The notes: generated from the letters alone by a model not told the origin. 64,000 nt of DNA from Vibrio maritimus (GCA_003263775.1 JYJJ01000047.1:1-64000); one strand, 5' to 3'. Positions 1 through 10,003 are shown, counted from the stretch's first letter. A program made the numbers and translations.

Positions 1-52
1 TCCTTGGTCCTTGGAGATAGTTTCCTTATCTAGAGCGACAGTGTCTACAAAT

Positions 53-86
53 TTGCGGGCGTAAAGGTTACCCCAAACGCCCGCAA
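53..86. other. Small GC-rich hairpin in the dnaK downstream spacer
   Basis: A 9-bp perfect inverted repeat (53-61 with 78-86, core GCGGGCG/CGCCCGC) encloses a 16-nt loop. On the minus strand, the direction of dnaK transcription, it is followed by AAATTTG and not by a T-run. It could be a processing or pausing structure rather than a classical terminator. Apart from this and the 126-224 palindrome, nothing is recognisable in 1-233. Confidence 0.35.
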
Positions 87-125
87 CAATCACTTTTCGA
101 GAACCCAGCTCACTGAATTCTCTAA

Positions 126-224
126 GCTATAAAGTCCAAGCTCAAGGAGAAACGCGCAGTTTGCTTAGTTTTCATAGAGAAAGCGCAAATGAGCATTTCC
201 GACGCCGAGATTGGGCTTTATAGC
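126..224. repeat. Long imperfect palindrome 3' of dnaK
   Basis: The arms at 126-143 and 207-224 are inverted repeats matching at 16 of 18 positions. The sequence between them is also partly self-complementary, so about 99 nt could fold into one extended hairpin. It lies in the spacer following dnaK, where dnaJ would be expected beyond the window edge. It has no T-run typical of a terminator. It may be a dispersed intergenic palindromic repeat or an RNA structure in the dnaK-dnaJ transcript. Only one copy was noticed here. Confidence 0.5.
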
Positions 225-233
225 GACGAGAAA

Positions 234-2147
234 TTATTTTTTCTCGTCTTTTACTTCTTCGAACTCAGCATCAACAACATCGTCTTCTTGCTTAGGCTGT
301 TCGCCAGCTTCAGCGCCCGCACCTTGTGCTTGAGCTTGTTGCTGTGCGATTTCCATTAGCTTCTGAGCTGCTGCCATTAGCGCTTGAACTTTCGCGTCGA
401 TCGCTTCTTTGTCTTCACCTTTACGAGCTTCTTCTAGCTCAGTGATTGCAGCTTCGATCTTCTCTTTCTCTTCTGCAGGTAGCGCTTCACCAGCTTCCTC
501 TACTTGCTTACGAGTACCGTGAATCATTTGGTCTGCTTGGTTGCGTGCAGCTGCTAGCTCTTCGAACTTCTTGTCCGCTTCTTTGTTAGCTTCTGCTTCT
601 TGTACCATTTTCTCGATGTCTTCATCGCTCAGACCGCCAGACGCTTGGATAGTGATCTTCTGCTCTTTACCAGTCGACTTATCTTTCGCAGATACGTGTA
701 GGATACCGTCCGCATCTAGGTCGAAAGTAACTTCGATTTGAGGCATACCACGAGGTGCAGCTTGAATGCCTTCTAGGTTGAATTGACCTAGAGACTTGTT
801 GTACATCGCTTGCTTACGCTCACCTTGAAGAACATGGATAGTTACCGCGTTCTGGTTGTCTTCTGCTGTAGAGAAAACTTGGTTCGCTTTTGTTGGGATA
901 GTGGTGTTCTTCTCAACTAGCTTAGTCATTACGCCGCCCATAGTCTCGATACCTAGAGACAGAGGAGTAACGTCTAGTAGAAGTACGTCTTTCACATCAC
1001 CCGCTAGTACACCACCTTGAACTGCAGCACCCATTGCTACTGCTTCGTCTGGGTTCACGTCACGACGAGCTTCTTTACCGAAGAACTCAGCCACTTTCGC
1101 TTGAACCATAGGCATACGAGTTTGACCACCAACTAGGATTACGTCGTTGATGTCGCTTACTGATAGATCTGCGTCAGCTAGAGCAACTTTTAGTGGCTCA
1201 AGAGAACGTTGTACTAGGTCTTCAACTAGAGATTCTAGTTTCGCACGAGTCACTTTTACGTTCATGTGCTTAGGACCAGTTGCATCTGCAGTTACGTAAG
1301 GTAGGTTTACGTCAGTTTGAGAAGTAGAAGAAAGCTCAATCTTCGCTTTTTCTGCTGCTTCTTTAACACGCTGCATTGCTAGTGGGTCGTTCTTAAGGTT
1401 GATGCCTTGCTCTTTCTGGAACTCTTCAACTAGGTAGTTGATCATGCGGTTATCGAAGTCTTCACCACCAAGGTGTGTGTCACCGTTAGTTGCTAGAACT
1501 TCAAATGTTTTCTCGCCTTCAACTTCGTCAATCTCGATGATAGAGATATCGAATGTACCACCACCAAGGTCGTAAACTGCGATAGTGCGGTCGCCGCCTT
1601 TCTTGTCAAGACCGTAAGCAAGTGCAGCTGCTGTTGGTTCGTTGATGATACGTTTAACTTCTAGACCTGCGATACGACCAGCATCTTTCGTTGCTTGACG
1701 CTGTGCATCGTTAAAGTAAGCAGGAACTGTGATAACTGCGCCAGTTACTTCCTCACCTAGGAAGTCTTCTGCAGTTTTCTTCATTTTCTTAAGTACTTCA
1801 GCAGATACTTGAGGAGCAGCCATTTGCTGGCCTTTTGCTTCTACCCATGCATCACCGTTGTCAGCCTTAACGATTTTGTAAGGCATGATTTCGATGTCAC
1901 GCTGAACTTCTTCGTCTTCAAAACGACGACCGATAAGACGCTTAATAGCAAATAGCGTGTTCTCTGGGTTTGTAACTGCTTGACGTTTTGCAGGTTGACC
2001 AACTAGCGTCTCGCCGTCAGTGTAAGCGATAACCGATGCGGTTGTACGCTCACCTTCAGCATTTTCGATTACGCGTGGTTTGTCGCCGTCTAGAACAGCA
2101 ACACAAGAGTTAGTAGTACCTAAGTCAATACCAATGATTTTACCCAT
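234..2147 (-). CDS. dnaK: Molecular chaperone DnaK (Hsp70)
   Basis: ATP-dependent Hsp70 chaperone of the cytoplasm, working with DnaJ and GrpE in protein folding and heat-shock control. The 637-residue protein is full length. It opens with the Hsp70 phosphate-binding motif ([14 protein letters not shown], residues 5-18) and carries the [13 protein letters not shown] and [11 protein letters not shown] signatures of the nucleotide-binding domain. The substrate-binding domain follows, and the helical lid ends in an acidic, Q/A-rich tail. A sigma-32-type promoter lies about 110 nt upstream. GrpE is encoded 1.8 kb upstream on the same strand but is separated by a transporter gene with its own terminator, so dnaK is transcribed independently of grpE. 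dnaJ is expected just beyond the left edge. Confidence 0.98.
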   Translation of the reverse strand: MGKIIGIDLGTTNSCVAVLDGDKPRVIENAEGERTTASVIAYTDGETLVGQPAKRQAVTNPENTLFAIKRLIGRRFEDEEVQRDIEIMPYKIVKADNGDAWVEAKGQQMAAPQVSAEVLKKMKKTAEDFLGEEVTGAVITVPAYFNDAQRQATKDAGRIAGLEVKRIINEPTAAALAYGLDKKGGDRTIAVYDLGGGTFDISIIEIDEVEGEKTFEVLATNGDTHLGGEDFDNRMINYLVEEFQKEQGINLKNDPLAMQRVKEAAEKAKIELSSTSQTDVNLPYVTADATGPKHMNVKVTRAKLESLVEDLVQRSLEPLKVALADADLSVSDINDVILVGGQTRMPMVQAKVAEFFGKEARRDVNPDEAVAMGAAVQGGVLAGDVKDVLLLDVTPLSLGIETMGGVMTKLVEKNTTIPTKANQVFSTAEDNQNAVTIHVLQGERKQAMYNKSLGQFNLEGIQAAPRGMPQIEVTFDLDADGILHVSAKDKSTGKEQKITIQASGGLSDEDIEKMVQEAEANKEADKKFEELAAARNQADQMIHGTRKQVEEAGEALPAEEKEKIEAAITELEEARKGEDKEAIDAKVQALMAAAQKLMEIAQQQAQAQGAGAEAGEQPKQEDDVVDAEFEEVKDEKK

Positions 2148-2255
2148 CAGGCTATCTCCGAATAATTCTATTGTTTCGTTTGCTGCCTCAGTGTGAGGCT
2201 GAGAGCCGACAAAAACTGTCCGCTCGCAATAGGTTTGTTTTCTGTATGACCCTTA

Positions 2256-2282
2256 GATAAGGGCGTCAAAATGCTTTTCAAG
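2256..2282 (-). promoter_or_regulatory. Sigma-32 (heat-shock) promoter of dnaK
   Basis: On the minus strand, CTTGAAA (2276-2282) is followed after about 12-13 nt by CCCTTATC (2256-2263). This closely matches the RpoH consensus CTTGAAA-N13-CCCCATNT. It sits about 110 nt before the dnaK start, as expected for the major heat-shock promoter. Confidence 0.8.
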
Positions 2283-2374
2283 GGAAAAAGTGAAAAAAGT
2301 TTAAGTTTTTTCTGTTGTCATTGTGCATCTGAACATCATTTGTACCCGATACCCAACGTGGTAATTGCTTGAAA

Positions 2375-2406
2375 AATAAAAAACGGAGCCATCATTGGCT
2401 CCGTTT
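2375..2406 (-). terminator. Rho-independent terminator of the DAACS symporter gene
   Basis: A 10-bp stem (2381-2390 with 2397-2406, AACGGAGCC type) is followed on the minus strand by a T-rich tract. It is just downstream of the symporter stop codon and upstream of the dnaK heat-shock promoter, separating the two transcription units. Confidence 0.85.
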
Positions 2407-2430
2407 ATCATCTAGAGAAACTATTTTTAA

Positions 2431-3711
2431 TTACGTACGGCTCTGGGCAAGCACTGCGTCAGCATCTTGCTCTGCTGGCTCACCAATTTCACCTTCGCTA
2501 CCCGCAACAATTGTGTTCACAGCAGTATCACCAACAACGTTTGAGCTAGTACAGAACATATCGTTGATACGGTCAACAGCAGCAACAATTGCTAAGCCTT
2601 CTGGTGGCAAGCCTAGTTGGTGAAGGATAACACCAATCATCACTACACCACCGCCTGGAACACCACCAGCACCAATTGAAAGCAGTAGTACCGTAAAGCC
2701 TAGAGTAAACAGATCGCCCATTTGGATAGGCTGACCGAAGGCATTAGCGATGAAGATAGCCGCAATCGCGATGTAGATAGACGCACCTGCCATGTTCATA
2801 GTCGCACCTAGTGGTACACCAAAACCTGCTACAGATTTAGACACACCAATCTTGTCTGTCAAAGTACGCATAGTCACAGGAATCGTCGCGTTAGAGCTTG
2901 CCGTTGATAGTGAGAACAGAACCTGCTCACGAGTCGCACGGATAAACTGTGCTGGCGTCATTTTCGTCGTTGCGCCAACCATAAGTGGGTAAACCACGAA
3001 GATCCATAGAACAAGAATACCCACAACCAGTGCAACATAGCCCGCTACCGATGCTAGCGTGTTTGCATCAAGCGTTGCGCCAAGCTGAATCATCAATGCG
3101 AATACACCGTATGGCGCTAGGCTCATTACAAGACCAATCAGCTTCATCATCACGTCATTTGCTACTTTGAATGCGTTGATAGCTGGGCCGCCTTTCTTAT
3201 CCAATGCCTGGATAGCTAGACCTGTCAGGATCGCCATAAAGATGATTTGTAGCATGTCACCGTTAGCAAACGCCTGAATTGGGTTGCTCGGTACGATGTT
3301 AGTGATCATTGAGAAAATGTCAGGCGTCGTCGTTGACGTGATTTCCACAGCTTCAGCTACTGTGCCGCCTAGGTTAGCACCTGCACCCGGCTGAACGACC
3401 ATACCGATAGCAAGTGCAAAAGTAATCGCGATCACTGTATTGAGAATATAAAGCGCAAAAGTTTTGCCGCCAAGGCGACCGAAAGAGTTGATGTCTTTAA
3501 GTTCTACAATACCGCAAACGATAGAAACGTATACCAATGGTACAACGAGCAGTTTGATTAATGAGACGAACATGCCGCCTACGCCTTCTGCAAAACCAAG
3601 TAGGTATTGGTCAAAAAGGCTAACACCTGCGAAAAGGTATTGAATCGCTGTACCAATCAAAAGGCCAGCAAATAGACCTACAAAGATCTTTTGGGATAGT
3701 GATTTATTCAT
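2431..3711 (-). CDS. Dicarboxylate/amino acid:cation symporter (DAACS family)
   Basis: Secondary transporter of the inner membrane that couples uptake of a dicarboxylate or acidic/neutral amino acid to Na+ or H+. The 426-residue protein has the usual DAACS length with about eight hydrophobic segments. It shows family hallmarks: a serine-rich re-entrant loop (FSLSTASSNATIPVT), the NMAGASIYIAIAAIF segment corresponding to the NMDG motif region, and a GGVPGGGVVMIG loop. The SD-like GGAG lies about 7 nt before the ATG. The gene lies between dnaK and grpE on the same strand but has its own terminator, so it is probably unrelated to heat shock. Substrate cannot be assigned; glutamate/aspartate, serine/threonine or C4-dicarboxylates are all possible in this family. 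Confidence 0.9.
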   Translation of the reverse strand: MNKSLSQKIFVGLFAGLLIGTAIQYLFAGVSLFDQYLLGFAEGVGGMFVSLIKLLVVPLVYVSIVCGIVELKDINSFGRLGGKTFALYILNTVIAITFALAIGMVVQPGAGANLGGTVAEAVEITSTTTPDIFSMITNIVPSNPIQAFANGDMLQIIFMAILTGLAIQALDKKGGPAINAFKVANDVMMKLIGLVMSLAPYGVFALMIQLGATLDANTLASVAGYVALVVGILVLWIFVVYPLMVGATTKMTPAQFIRATREQVLFSLSTASSNATIPVTMRTLTDKIGVSKSVAGFGVPLGATMNMAGASIYIAIAAIFIANAFGQPIQMGDLFTLGFTVLLLSIGAGGVPGGGVVMIGVILHQLGLPPEGLAIVAAVDRINDMFCTSSNVVGDTAVNTIVAGSEGEIGEPAEQDADAVLAQSRT

Positions 3712-3895
3712 TCAAAAACTCCAGAATGTTGTGTTTAGTCCCTGCATTTTTATAGTTATTTGCTTTCTTATTCATAGAAAGCTCAGTGGATATTACAGAT
3801 CTAAAGTCAAAATGAAAGCATAAATTTTACATTTTCTTATCCATTTTTTAAAGTTTATAACTCCAAATTTATAGAGAAAGTCAGAATAATAAACC

Positions 3896-3925
3896 AAAAA
3901 AAATGAAGCCAATAAGGCTTCATTT
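3896..3925 (-). terminator. Rho-independent terminator of grpE
   Basis: A 10-bp stem (3901-3910 with 3916-3925) has a 5-nt loop and is followed on the minus strand by a run of T residues (3893-3903 region on the opposite strand). It lies about 60 nt downstream of the grpE stop codon, so grpE does not read efficiently into the symporter gene. Confidence 0.85.
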
Positions 3926-3984
3926 TATAGAATAGTCAAATTCCTTGGGATAAACCTCTAGTGTCAACCCCTAGAAATAATCTG

Positions 3985-4593
3985 CTACTTTGACACCATT
4001 ACCATGGCAGGACGGATAACACGACCATTTAGCTCGTAACCCTTTTGCATAACAAACATGACGGTATTTGGCTCGTGATCTGCACTTTCCTGAATAGACA
4101 TTGCTTGGTGCTGCTCAGGGTTGAATGCTTCACCTTCTGGGTTGATCTCTTTTAGACCAAACTTAGCAACCACATCAACAAACGTCTTATGCGTCATCTC
4201 AACACCTTCAACGATCGGTTTCACCGCTTCGTTTTCAGCATCTGCAGCTGCAATTGCACGCTCTAGGTTGTCAATCACTGGTAGAAGCTCTTCTGCGAAC
4301 TTATTCAGTGCGTACTTGCGAGCTTTATCAATTTCTTGCTCCGTGCGACGACGCATGTTTTCAACATCTGCTTTTGCACGTAGAACAGAATCTTGCTGCT
4401 CTTTTACTTTTGCTTCACTAGACAGAAGTGCTGCTTCTAGCTGTGCAATCTTAGCTTCTTGAATGTCTTGCTCGGATTCTTCGTTCCATTCCACGTCAGC
4501 GTCAGAACCTACCACCTCTGCATCTTCCTGTTTTGCTTCCGCTTCTTGGGTGTTTAGCTCTTCTTGATTTACCTTGTTTTCTTCGTTGCTCAT
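3985..4593 (-). CDS. grpE: Nucleotide exchange factor GrpE
   Basis: Co-chaperone dimer that releases ADP from DnaK. I place the start at the ATG at 4593, preceded 4 nt upstream by GGAGAG, giving about 202 residues. A longer in-frame start at 4644 would add 17 residues that do not look like GrpE. The N-terminal region is long, acidic and charged, followed by a coiled-coil segment ([16 protein letters not shown]). The C-terminal beta domain ends with the conserved [16 protein letters not shown]. The gene has its own sigma-32 promoter (4702-4727) and terminator, and is divergent from nadK, a gammaproteobacterial arrangement. Confidence 0.96.
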   Translation of the reverse strand: MSNEENKVNQEELNTQEAEAKQEDAEVVGSDADVEWNEESEQDIQEAKIAQLEAALLSSEAKVKEQQDSVLRAKADVENMRRRTEQEIDKARKYALNKFAEELLPVIDNLERAIAAADAENEAVKPIVEGVEMTHKTFVDVVAKFGLKEINPEGEAFNPEQHQAMSIQESADHEPNTVMFVMQKGYELNGRVIRPAMVMVSK

Positions 4594-4701
4594 GGTCTCT
4601 CCGGAATACTCGCTTTTAAGCAATGCATAATACGACTCACCCACAATTCTTAGGAACTAAATCGCACCAAACACTGCATATATACATACTTTGGGTATAT
4701 T

Positions 4702-4727
4702 ATGGGGATGAAGATTTGTGATTCAAG
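4702..4727 (-). promoter_or_regulatory. Sigma-32 (heat-shock) promoter of grpE
   Basis: On the minus strand, CTTGAAT (4721-4727) and CCCCAT (4702-4707) are spaced by 13 nt, an almost perfect RpoH promoter. It lies about 110 nt before the grpE start, inside the grpE-nadK divergent spacer. Confidence 0.88.
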
Positions 4728-4748
4728 CACTAATAGTTTGGAAGTGAT

Positions 4749-5633
4749 ATGAAAAAACCCTTTGAGGTGATCGCCATCATAGGTAAACCTCGAGCTCAGC
4801 AAGCCATTCAAACCCATAAAGAGCTGTTTTTGTGGCTCACCTCGAAAGGCTACAAGGTTCTAGTCGATGATCGTCTGATCGATATTCTTGTCGACATCCC
4901 AAGGCAGCACTTCTTCAGCTTAGTTCGTATAGGCCGAGAAGCCGACTTGGCGATTGTGGTTGGCGGCGACGGAAATATGCTTGGTGCGGCTCGTGTGTTG
5001 TCTCGATTCGATGTAGCTGTGATTGGTGTCAATCGTGGCAACCTTGGCTTTCTTACAGATCTAAATCCTGAAGGCTTTGAAACCGCGCTCGAATCTGTTC
5101 TCAAGGGTGAATACCTTGAGGAGAAACGTTTTCTCCTAGAAGCGGAAATTCATCGACACGGGCAAATAAAAAGTCATAACGCAGCACTTAATGAAGCGGT
5201 TCTTCATCCGGGGCAAGTCGCGCACATGATCGAGTTTGAGGTCTATATTGATGACTCATTCGCGTTCAGTTTGCGCTCTGACGGGCTTATTGTGTCTACG
5301 CCAACAGGCTCCACGGCCTACTCGCTCTCCGGCGGCGGCCCTATTTTATCATCACAACTCAATGCCATCTCATTGGTGCCGATGTTCCCACATACCTTGT
5401 CGAGTCGCCCATTGGTAGTTGATGGCAACTGCCGTATTAAGCTAGTGGTGTCTCCTGATAACCGTGGCACCCAAGAAGTCAGCTGTGATGGACAAATCTC
5501 ACTACCCGTATCGCCAGGTGACGAAATCCACATCTATCAAAGCCCGAACGCGCTGAAACTGATCCATCCTAAAGACTATAGTTACTATCACGTACTGCGA
5601 AACAAACTCGGATGGTCGAGTAAACTGTTTTAA
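4749..5633 (+). CDS. nadK: NAD kinase
   Basis: Phosphorylates NAD+ to NADP+ using ATP or polyphosphate in the cytoplasm. The 294-residue protein has the usual bacterial length. The diagnostic GGDG nucleotide-binding motif is at residues 72-75 (VVGGDGNML), and the second conserved region [15 protein letters not shown] follows around residues 185-200. The start ATG is preceded by a GGAAGTG Shine-Dalgarno-like sequence. It is divergent from grpE and upstream of recN in the same direction, the conserved grpE/nadK/recN order. No terminator is obvious before the recN promoter. Confidence 0.97.
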   Translation: MKKPFEVIAIIGKPRAQQAIQTHKELFLWLTSKGYKVLVDDRLIDILVDIPRQHFFSLVRIGREADLAIVVGGDGNMLGAARVLSRFDVAVIGVNRGNLGFLTDLNPEGFETALESVLKGEYLEEKRFLLEAEIHRHGQIKSHNAALNEAVLHPGQVAHMIEFEVYIDDSFAFSLRSDGLIVSTPTGSTAYSLSGGGPILSSQLNAISLVPMFPHTLSSRPLVVDGNCRIKLVVSPDNRGTQEVSCDGQISLPVSPGDEIHIYQSPNALKLIHPKDYSYYHVLRNKLGWSSKLF

Positions 5634-5778
5634 GCAAATCAGATAGATAACCGTCATTTTAATCGATAGCCTCAATGTTGCCATTGAGCTTTTCTACATC
5701 TGGCGCCTAAATCCCTGCTTTTTGGATCAAATAATCAGCAACAGTGCGTCCTGTCACATAAAAATTTACCCGTGCAAC

Positions 5779-5820
5779 TTTACTGTATAAAGAAACAGTA
5801 TATACTGAGCTTACATACAG
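5779..5820 (+). promoter_or_regulatory. recN promoter with two LexA (SOS) boxes
   Basis: A consensus LexA box CTGT-N8-ACAG lies at 5783-5798, and a weaker CTGA-N8-ACAG lies at 5805-5820. A sigma-70-like promoter (TTTACT at 5779-5784, 16-nt spacer, TATACT at 5801-5806) is embedded in them, so LexA would block polymerase directly. Two LexA boxes before recN match what is known of this strongly SOS-induced gene in enterobacteria. Confidence 0.85.
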
Positions 5821-5848
5821 TAGTGTTCATTTAAACAGGTAACTAAAA

Positions 5849-7512
5849 ATGCTGTCTCATCTAAGTGTTAATAATTTTGCTATCGTAAAATCGCTGCAGT
5901 TAGAACTATGTACAGGTATGACGACCATCACTGGCGAAACTGGCGCAGGTAAATCCATTGCTATCGATGCGCTTGGGCTGTGTTTAGGTGGCCGTGCCGA
6001 CGCTGGCGCCGTACGTGCTGGTGAAGACAAAACCGAAGTCACTGCCGCTTTTGCGATTGAGAACAATCAACAAGCGACACGCTGGCTCGAAGATAATGAC
6101 CTGTTTGATGGCACTGAATGTATCTTGCGCCGCACCATTACCAAAGAAGGCCGTTCGCGCGCTTTCATTAATGGCAGTCCGGTTCCACTATCGCAGCTTA
6201 AATCACTTGGCCAATTGCTGATAAACATCCACGGTCAGCATGCGCATCACCAATTGATGAAGAGTGATTATCAGCTTAGCTTACTTGACCAATACGCGGG
6301 CCACACTGCGTTACTTAAACAGGTTCGTTCAAAGTACCAAACCTGGCGTAGTGCCGATATTGCACTCACCAAACTAAAAGAGAACAGTGCTAACAACCTA
6401 GCTCAGCTGCAGTTACTCGAATATCAGATCAAAGAGCTCAATGAGCTAGCGATTGGAGAAGACGAATTCCCCGATCTAGAACAAGAACATAAACGTCTAT
6501 CCAACAGTGGTGAATTGGCTGTGACATGCCAACAAGCCATCGACATCATCTACGAGGGTGACGAAGTAAACGCACTGGCTATGCTGCAAACCGCCAGCAG
6601 CAAGCTGCTGCAGCTTGCAGAGCTCGACGCCAGCCTAACACCGCTTCCTAATATGATTGAAGAAGCCATCATCCAAATTGAAGAAGCCAATACTGAGCTT
6701 CGCAATTATCTCGACAAGATTGATGTTGATCCTGAGCGCATGGCTTATGTGGAAGAGCGTTTTTCTAAAATCATGTCACTAGCACGCAAGCACCACGTGA
6801 TGCCAGAAGAGCTCCACCAGCATCATCAAGACCTGCTCGCGCAAATCGAAGCACTCGATTGCTCAGACGAAAAAATGGCGGAAATGGAGCAAGAAGTGGC
6901 AAGCCACTTTGACGCTTATGTAAGAGCCAGTGAAAAGCTGAATAAATCTCGTGGACGCTACGCAAAAGAACTCAACAAGTTGATTTCTCAAAGCATGCAT
7001 GAGCTAAGTATGGAGAAAGCCAAATTCGCCATTGATGTCGCATTCCAATCTGACCACCCCTCCCCAACTGGCATGGATAGCGTGGTATTCTTAGTCTCCA
7101 CCAACCCAGGCCAGCCTATGCAGCCGATCGCCAAAGTCGCCTCTGGTGGTGAGCTATCACGGATCTCCTTGCTATCCAAGTGATCACTGCGCAAAAAGTC
7201 GATACGCCAAGTCTTATCTTCGATGAAGTCGATGTGGGTATTAGCGGACCTACTGCCGCAGTAGTGGGTAAAATGCTGCGTAAGCTGGGTGAATCGACGC
7301 AAGTACTGTGTGTGACTCACTTACCACAGGTGGCAGGTCACGGCCATCAGCAACTGTTTGTTACCAAAACGACTAAGGCAAACAAAACTGAGACCAGCAT
7401 GCTGACTCTAAATGAGCAAGAGCGTATCAGTGAACTTGCTCGCTTACTTGGTGGCAGTCAAATCACCGATTCAACACTCGCAAACGCTAAAGAACTACTT
7501 ATCGCCGCGTGA
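5849..7512 (+). CDS. recN: DNA repair protein RecN (frameshifted in this sequence)
   Basis: SMC-like ATPase acting in recombinational repair of double-strand breaks. The Walker A motif GETGAGKS is at residues 29-36, the central part is a coiled coil, and the ABC signature SGGELSRI lies near 430. The Walker B region [10 protein letters not shown] is encoded in a different frame after about 7171. One G is missing in a TTGGCT context. Restoring it gives 554 residues, the family's normal length. I read this as one gene and a probable sequence error, not a real truncation. Expression is SOS-controlled through the two LexA boxes just upstream. Confidence 0.93.
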
Positions 7513-7558
7513 TTACACTGCGAGGAGATAGTTCCCTAGCAAGCCAAGATTAACCGAG

Positions 7559-7599
7559 GATTGTTGCTTAACTCATAAAACCGAGCTTGAGCAACAATC
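7559..7599. other. Inverted repeat between recN and bamE
   Basis: A 10-bp perfect inverted repeat (GATTGTTGCT at 7559-7568 with its complement at 7590-7599) encloses a 21-nt loop. It is positioned to end the recN transcript, but it is followed by only a weak T-tract. Possible terminator. Confidence 0.4.
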
Positions 7600-7681
7600 T
7601 TACGCAGACAAGTTTTTACTTCTGGCTCATCCTTGTTTATTATCTTTGCAGTTTCACAAATCGACGTTGTAAATTAAAGCT

Positions 7682-8041
7682 ATGCAATTTAAGAAGTGGT
7701 TACTTGCATTACCACTAGCACTCAGTGTGCTGACAGGATGTTCAGTAATAGAAAAAATCGTATATCGCATTGATATCAACCAAGGCAACTTCGTTGAGCA
7801 GAGTGCGGTAGACCAGCTGCGTTATGGCATGACCAAAGAGCAAGTTCGCTTCGTTCTTGGCTCACCAATGCTTATTGAAAACGGCTACCCGAATACTTGG
7901 TACTACATCTACCACGCAACCAAGGGACACGACGATTCTGTTCAGCAGAACCTAGTCGTCAACTTTGATGGCAACGGCGTGTTGGCGTCTATCGCTGGCG
8001 ACTACGAAGCAAGCGATAACTTCTTTGACGCACTGAACTAA
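7682..8041 (+). CDS. bamE: Outer membrane assembly lipoprotein BamE
   Basis: Small lipoprotein of the BAM complex that inserts beta-barrel proteins into the outer membrane. The 119-residue protein has a signal peptide ending in a lipobox (LTGC, Cys about residue 20). The SmpA/BamE domain follows, with the typical [18 protein letters not shown] and TWYYIY stretches. Its position beside recN and opposite the rnfH/ratA pair is the conserved enterobacterial/vibrio order. A bidirectional terminator follows the stop codon. Confidence 0.96.
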   Translation: MQFKKWLLALPLALSVLTGCSVIEKIVYRIDINQGNFVEQSAVDQLRYGMTKEQVRFVLGSPMLIENGYPNTWYYIYHATKGHDDSVQQNLVVNFDGNGVLASIAGDYEASDNFFDALN

Positions 8042-8052
8042 CTCGTTAAAAT

Positions 8053-8082
8053 ACAAAAAGCTCGCCTAGGCGAGCTTTTTTT
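8053..8082. terminator. Bidirectional terminator between bamE and rnfH
   Basis: A near-perfect hairpin (AAAAAGCTCGCC/GGCGAGCTTTTT, 8055-8066 with 8069-8080) is flanked by A and T runs on both sides. It can terminate bamE from the left and rnfH from the right. Confidence 0.92.
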
Positions 8083-8105
8083 CGTTTCTGCAGTAAGCGA
8101 AGGTA

Positions 8106-8468
8106 TCAGCTTGCTTCCGCACTCTTTCTATGTGGCGATGGCTTACCGCCTGTCACCGGATCGGCTTTGCCAGCATTTTTAGCTTGCTCTGCACGTTTAC
8201 GTCTGATTTCTTTAGGATCGGCCAGTAGCGGGCGATAAATCTCAATGCGGTCTTTATCTCTTACCGTGGCATCCAACTTCACGTTACGACTAAACACGCC
8301 AACCTTATTAATCGACAGTTCGATCTCTGGATACACCGACAGCACGCCCGACTTTTGGATAATCTCTTCCACCGTCGATTCGTGGTTAACCACCAACTGA
8401 AAAACGCGCTGTTCATTAGGCAGGGCGTAAACCACTTCTACGTGAATAAGCTGAGCATCAGCACTCAT
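8106..8468 (-). CDS. rnfH: RnfH family ubiquitin-like protein (RatB/YfjF)
   Basis: Member of the RnfH/UPF0125 family, a beta-grasp fold of uncertain molecular role. The family name comes from proximity to rnf genes in other bacteria. I choose the ATG at 8468, which overlaps the end of ratA in another frame with GAGGT about 9 nt upstream, giving 120 residues. A start at 8489 is also open. The conserved core [14 protein letters not shown] and [20 protein letters not shown] are present, and the tail is basic. Overlap with ratA indicates translational coupling, as in the E. coli ratA-ratB pair. Confidence 0.88.
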   Translation of the reverse strand: MSADAQLIHVEVVYALPNEQRVFQLVVNHESTVEEIIQKSGVLSVYPEIELSINKVGVFSRNVKLDATVRDKDRIEIYRPLLADPKEIRRKRAEQAKNAGKADPVTGGKPSPHRKSAEAS

Positions 8469-8898
8469 AGGTGTAGACCTCTTTGGCACGCTTAGTAAAC
8501 GCGTTCACCATGTTGCTAGTGACGTCGTGGAAGATCTTTCCAAACGCCAGTTCAATCATTTTACTTGAGAATTCAAACTCAAGCTTTAGCTCAACTTTGC
8601 ATGCCTGGTCATCGAGTGGGATGAAAGACCAAACGCCTTTAAGCATTTTGAATGGCCCGTCCACCAGCTCCATCAGAATCTCGCTTCCATGCACCAAAGT
8701 ATTCGCAGTGGTAAATGTTTTACTGATCCCTGCCTTTGAAACGTCTACCGACGCAACCATCGCTGAGTTTGTTGCCTCTAGTACACGCGAGCCTGAACAG
8801 CCCGGCAAAAAATCAGGATAACTGGCGACATCATTAACCAAGTTAAACATTTGATCAGCGCTGAACATCACGAGCGCCGAGCGAGTCACTTGTTGCAT
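8458..8898 (-). CDS. ratA: RatA/Coq10-like START-domain protein
   Basis: The 146-residue single-domain protein belongs to the polyketide cyclase/START superfamily (Coq10-RatA family). It begins [10 protein letters not shown] and has the YPDFLPGC motif typical of the family. In E. coli RatA was described as inhibiting 70S ribosome association; related proteins bind ubiquinone, so the exact role is open. It lies upstream of and overlaps rnfH, and is divergent from smpB, the standard gammaproteobacterial arrangement. Confidence 0.93.
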   Translation of the reverse strand: MQQVTRSALVMFSADQMFNLVNDVASYPDFLPGCSGSRVLEATNSAMVASVDVSKAGISKTFTTANTLVHGSEILMELVDGPFKMLKGVWSFIPLDDQACKVELKLEFEFSSKMIELAFGKIFHDVTSNMVNAFTKRAKEVYTYEC

Positions 8899-9073
8899 AA
8901 AAACTCCCCAAACTAAAAGGTTGCCTCCGATTCTACTGTTAAGCAGCTGTTAGCTCAAGTCACACGCTCATAGCCTTTAATAATCGGGAGGTAACGCGCG
9001 CTCACACAAAACAAAAGCTTGGCAAATAAAACCCTTCCCTAAACGCAAAAACTCGCCGTATAATGACGCCATT

Positions 9074-9559
9074 ATGGTAAAGAAGAATTCAAAGAATAAA
9101 GCGGGTAGCAATACCATCGCTCAGAACAAGAAAGCTCGCCACGAATTTCACATTCAAGACGAGATCGAAGCTGGTATCGAGCTGCAAGGCTGGGAAGTAA
9201 AATCCCTACGCTCAGGCAAAGCGAATATCGCTGAGAGCTACGTTTTCCTACGTGATGGCCAGGCTTACATCAGCGGTATGTCAATCATTCCGCTTAACCA
9301 AGCATCAACTCACATTGTTGCAGAGCCAACACGCGTGCGCAAACTGCTCCTGCACCGCCGCGAACTGGACAAGCTTATTGGTCTCGTTAACCGTGACGGC
9401 ATGACGCTTGTTGCAACAACTATGTATTGGTCACGCTCTTGGGCTAAGATCAAAGTAGGCGTCGCGAAAGGTAAAAAGCTTCACGACAAACGTGCTGATT
9501 TGAAAGAAAAAGATTGGGCACGTGATAAAGCGCGAATCATGAAGAGTAATTTGCGCTAA
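9074..9559 (+). CDS. smpB: SsrA-binding protein SmpB
   Basis: RNA-binding protein required for trans-translation. It loads tmRNA on stalled ribosomes in the cytoplasm. The 161-residue protein shows the OB-fold core ([31 protein letters not shown]) and the basic C-terminal tail ([17 protein letters not shown]) that mimics a codon-anticodon helix. It lies directly upstream of its partner RNA gene ssrA, 68 nt away and in the same direction. Confidence 0.98.
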   Translation: MVKKNSKNKAGSNTIAQNKKARHEFHIQDEIEAGIELQGWEVKSLRSGKANIAESYVFLRDGQAYISGMSIIPLNQASTHIVAEPTRVRKLLLHRRELDKLIGLVNRDGMTLVATTMYWSRSWAKIKVGVAKGKKLHDKRADLKEKDWARDKARIMKSNLR

Positions 9560-9627
9560 AACTGACCAGTTAAACTCTGCAGTGCTAGACAGGCTAAGCT
9601 TTTCTGGTAACATGCGAAGAACACTTT

Positions 9628-9994
9628 GGGGCTGATTTAGGATTCGACAGGAATTTTGAAGTCTGAGGTGCATGCCGTGGGGCGGTTGGCCACGTAAAAA
9701 GCCGCAAAAAAATAGTCGCAAACGACGAAAACTACGCACTAGCAGCTTAATAACCTGCTCAGAGCTCTCTCGCCCTAGCTTCCGCACGTAAGACGGGGAC
9801 CAACGAGAGATCAAACCCAAACGCGCTAGCCCGGATTTTCCCACCTGAGAGATGAACGGCGAATTACAATTCAGGTTAGCCATTAACTAGCGTGTCGGTT
9901 CGCAGGTTGGTGGTGAATTTAAAGATCGACTAAGCATGTAGTACCAATGATGAATGGTTTTTGGACGCGGGTTCAACTCCCGCCAGCTCCACCA
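9628..9994 (+). ncRNA. ssrA: tmRNA (ssrA)
   Basis: Transfer-messenger RNA for ribosome rescue. The 5' end GGGGCTGATTTAGGATTCGAC and the 3' end with T-arm GGTTCAACTCCCGCC and encoded CCA define a 367-nt gene. The tag reading frame at 9718-9750 encodes ANDENYALAA followed by TAA, which matches the V. cholerae tag from memory. SmpB is encoded just upstream. The 3' end of ssrA is a known integration site for islands in vibrios, and here an IS remnant and accessory genes follow it. Confidence 0.98.
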
Positions 9995-10003
9995 AACGTT
10001 TGG

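Noticed and set aside
5849..7512. Programmed frameshifting in recN or the other split genes
   Set aside because: No slippery heptamer with downstream structure is seen, the genes are not known for recoding, and the same defect occurs in unrelated genes.
9431..9883. 150-codon open frame on the minus strand across smpB and ssrA
   Set aside because: It lies antisense to smpB and to a clear tmRNA gene, has no known motif and is explained by those two features.
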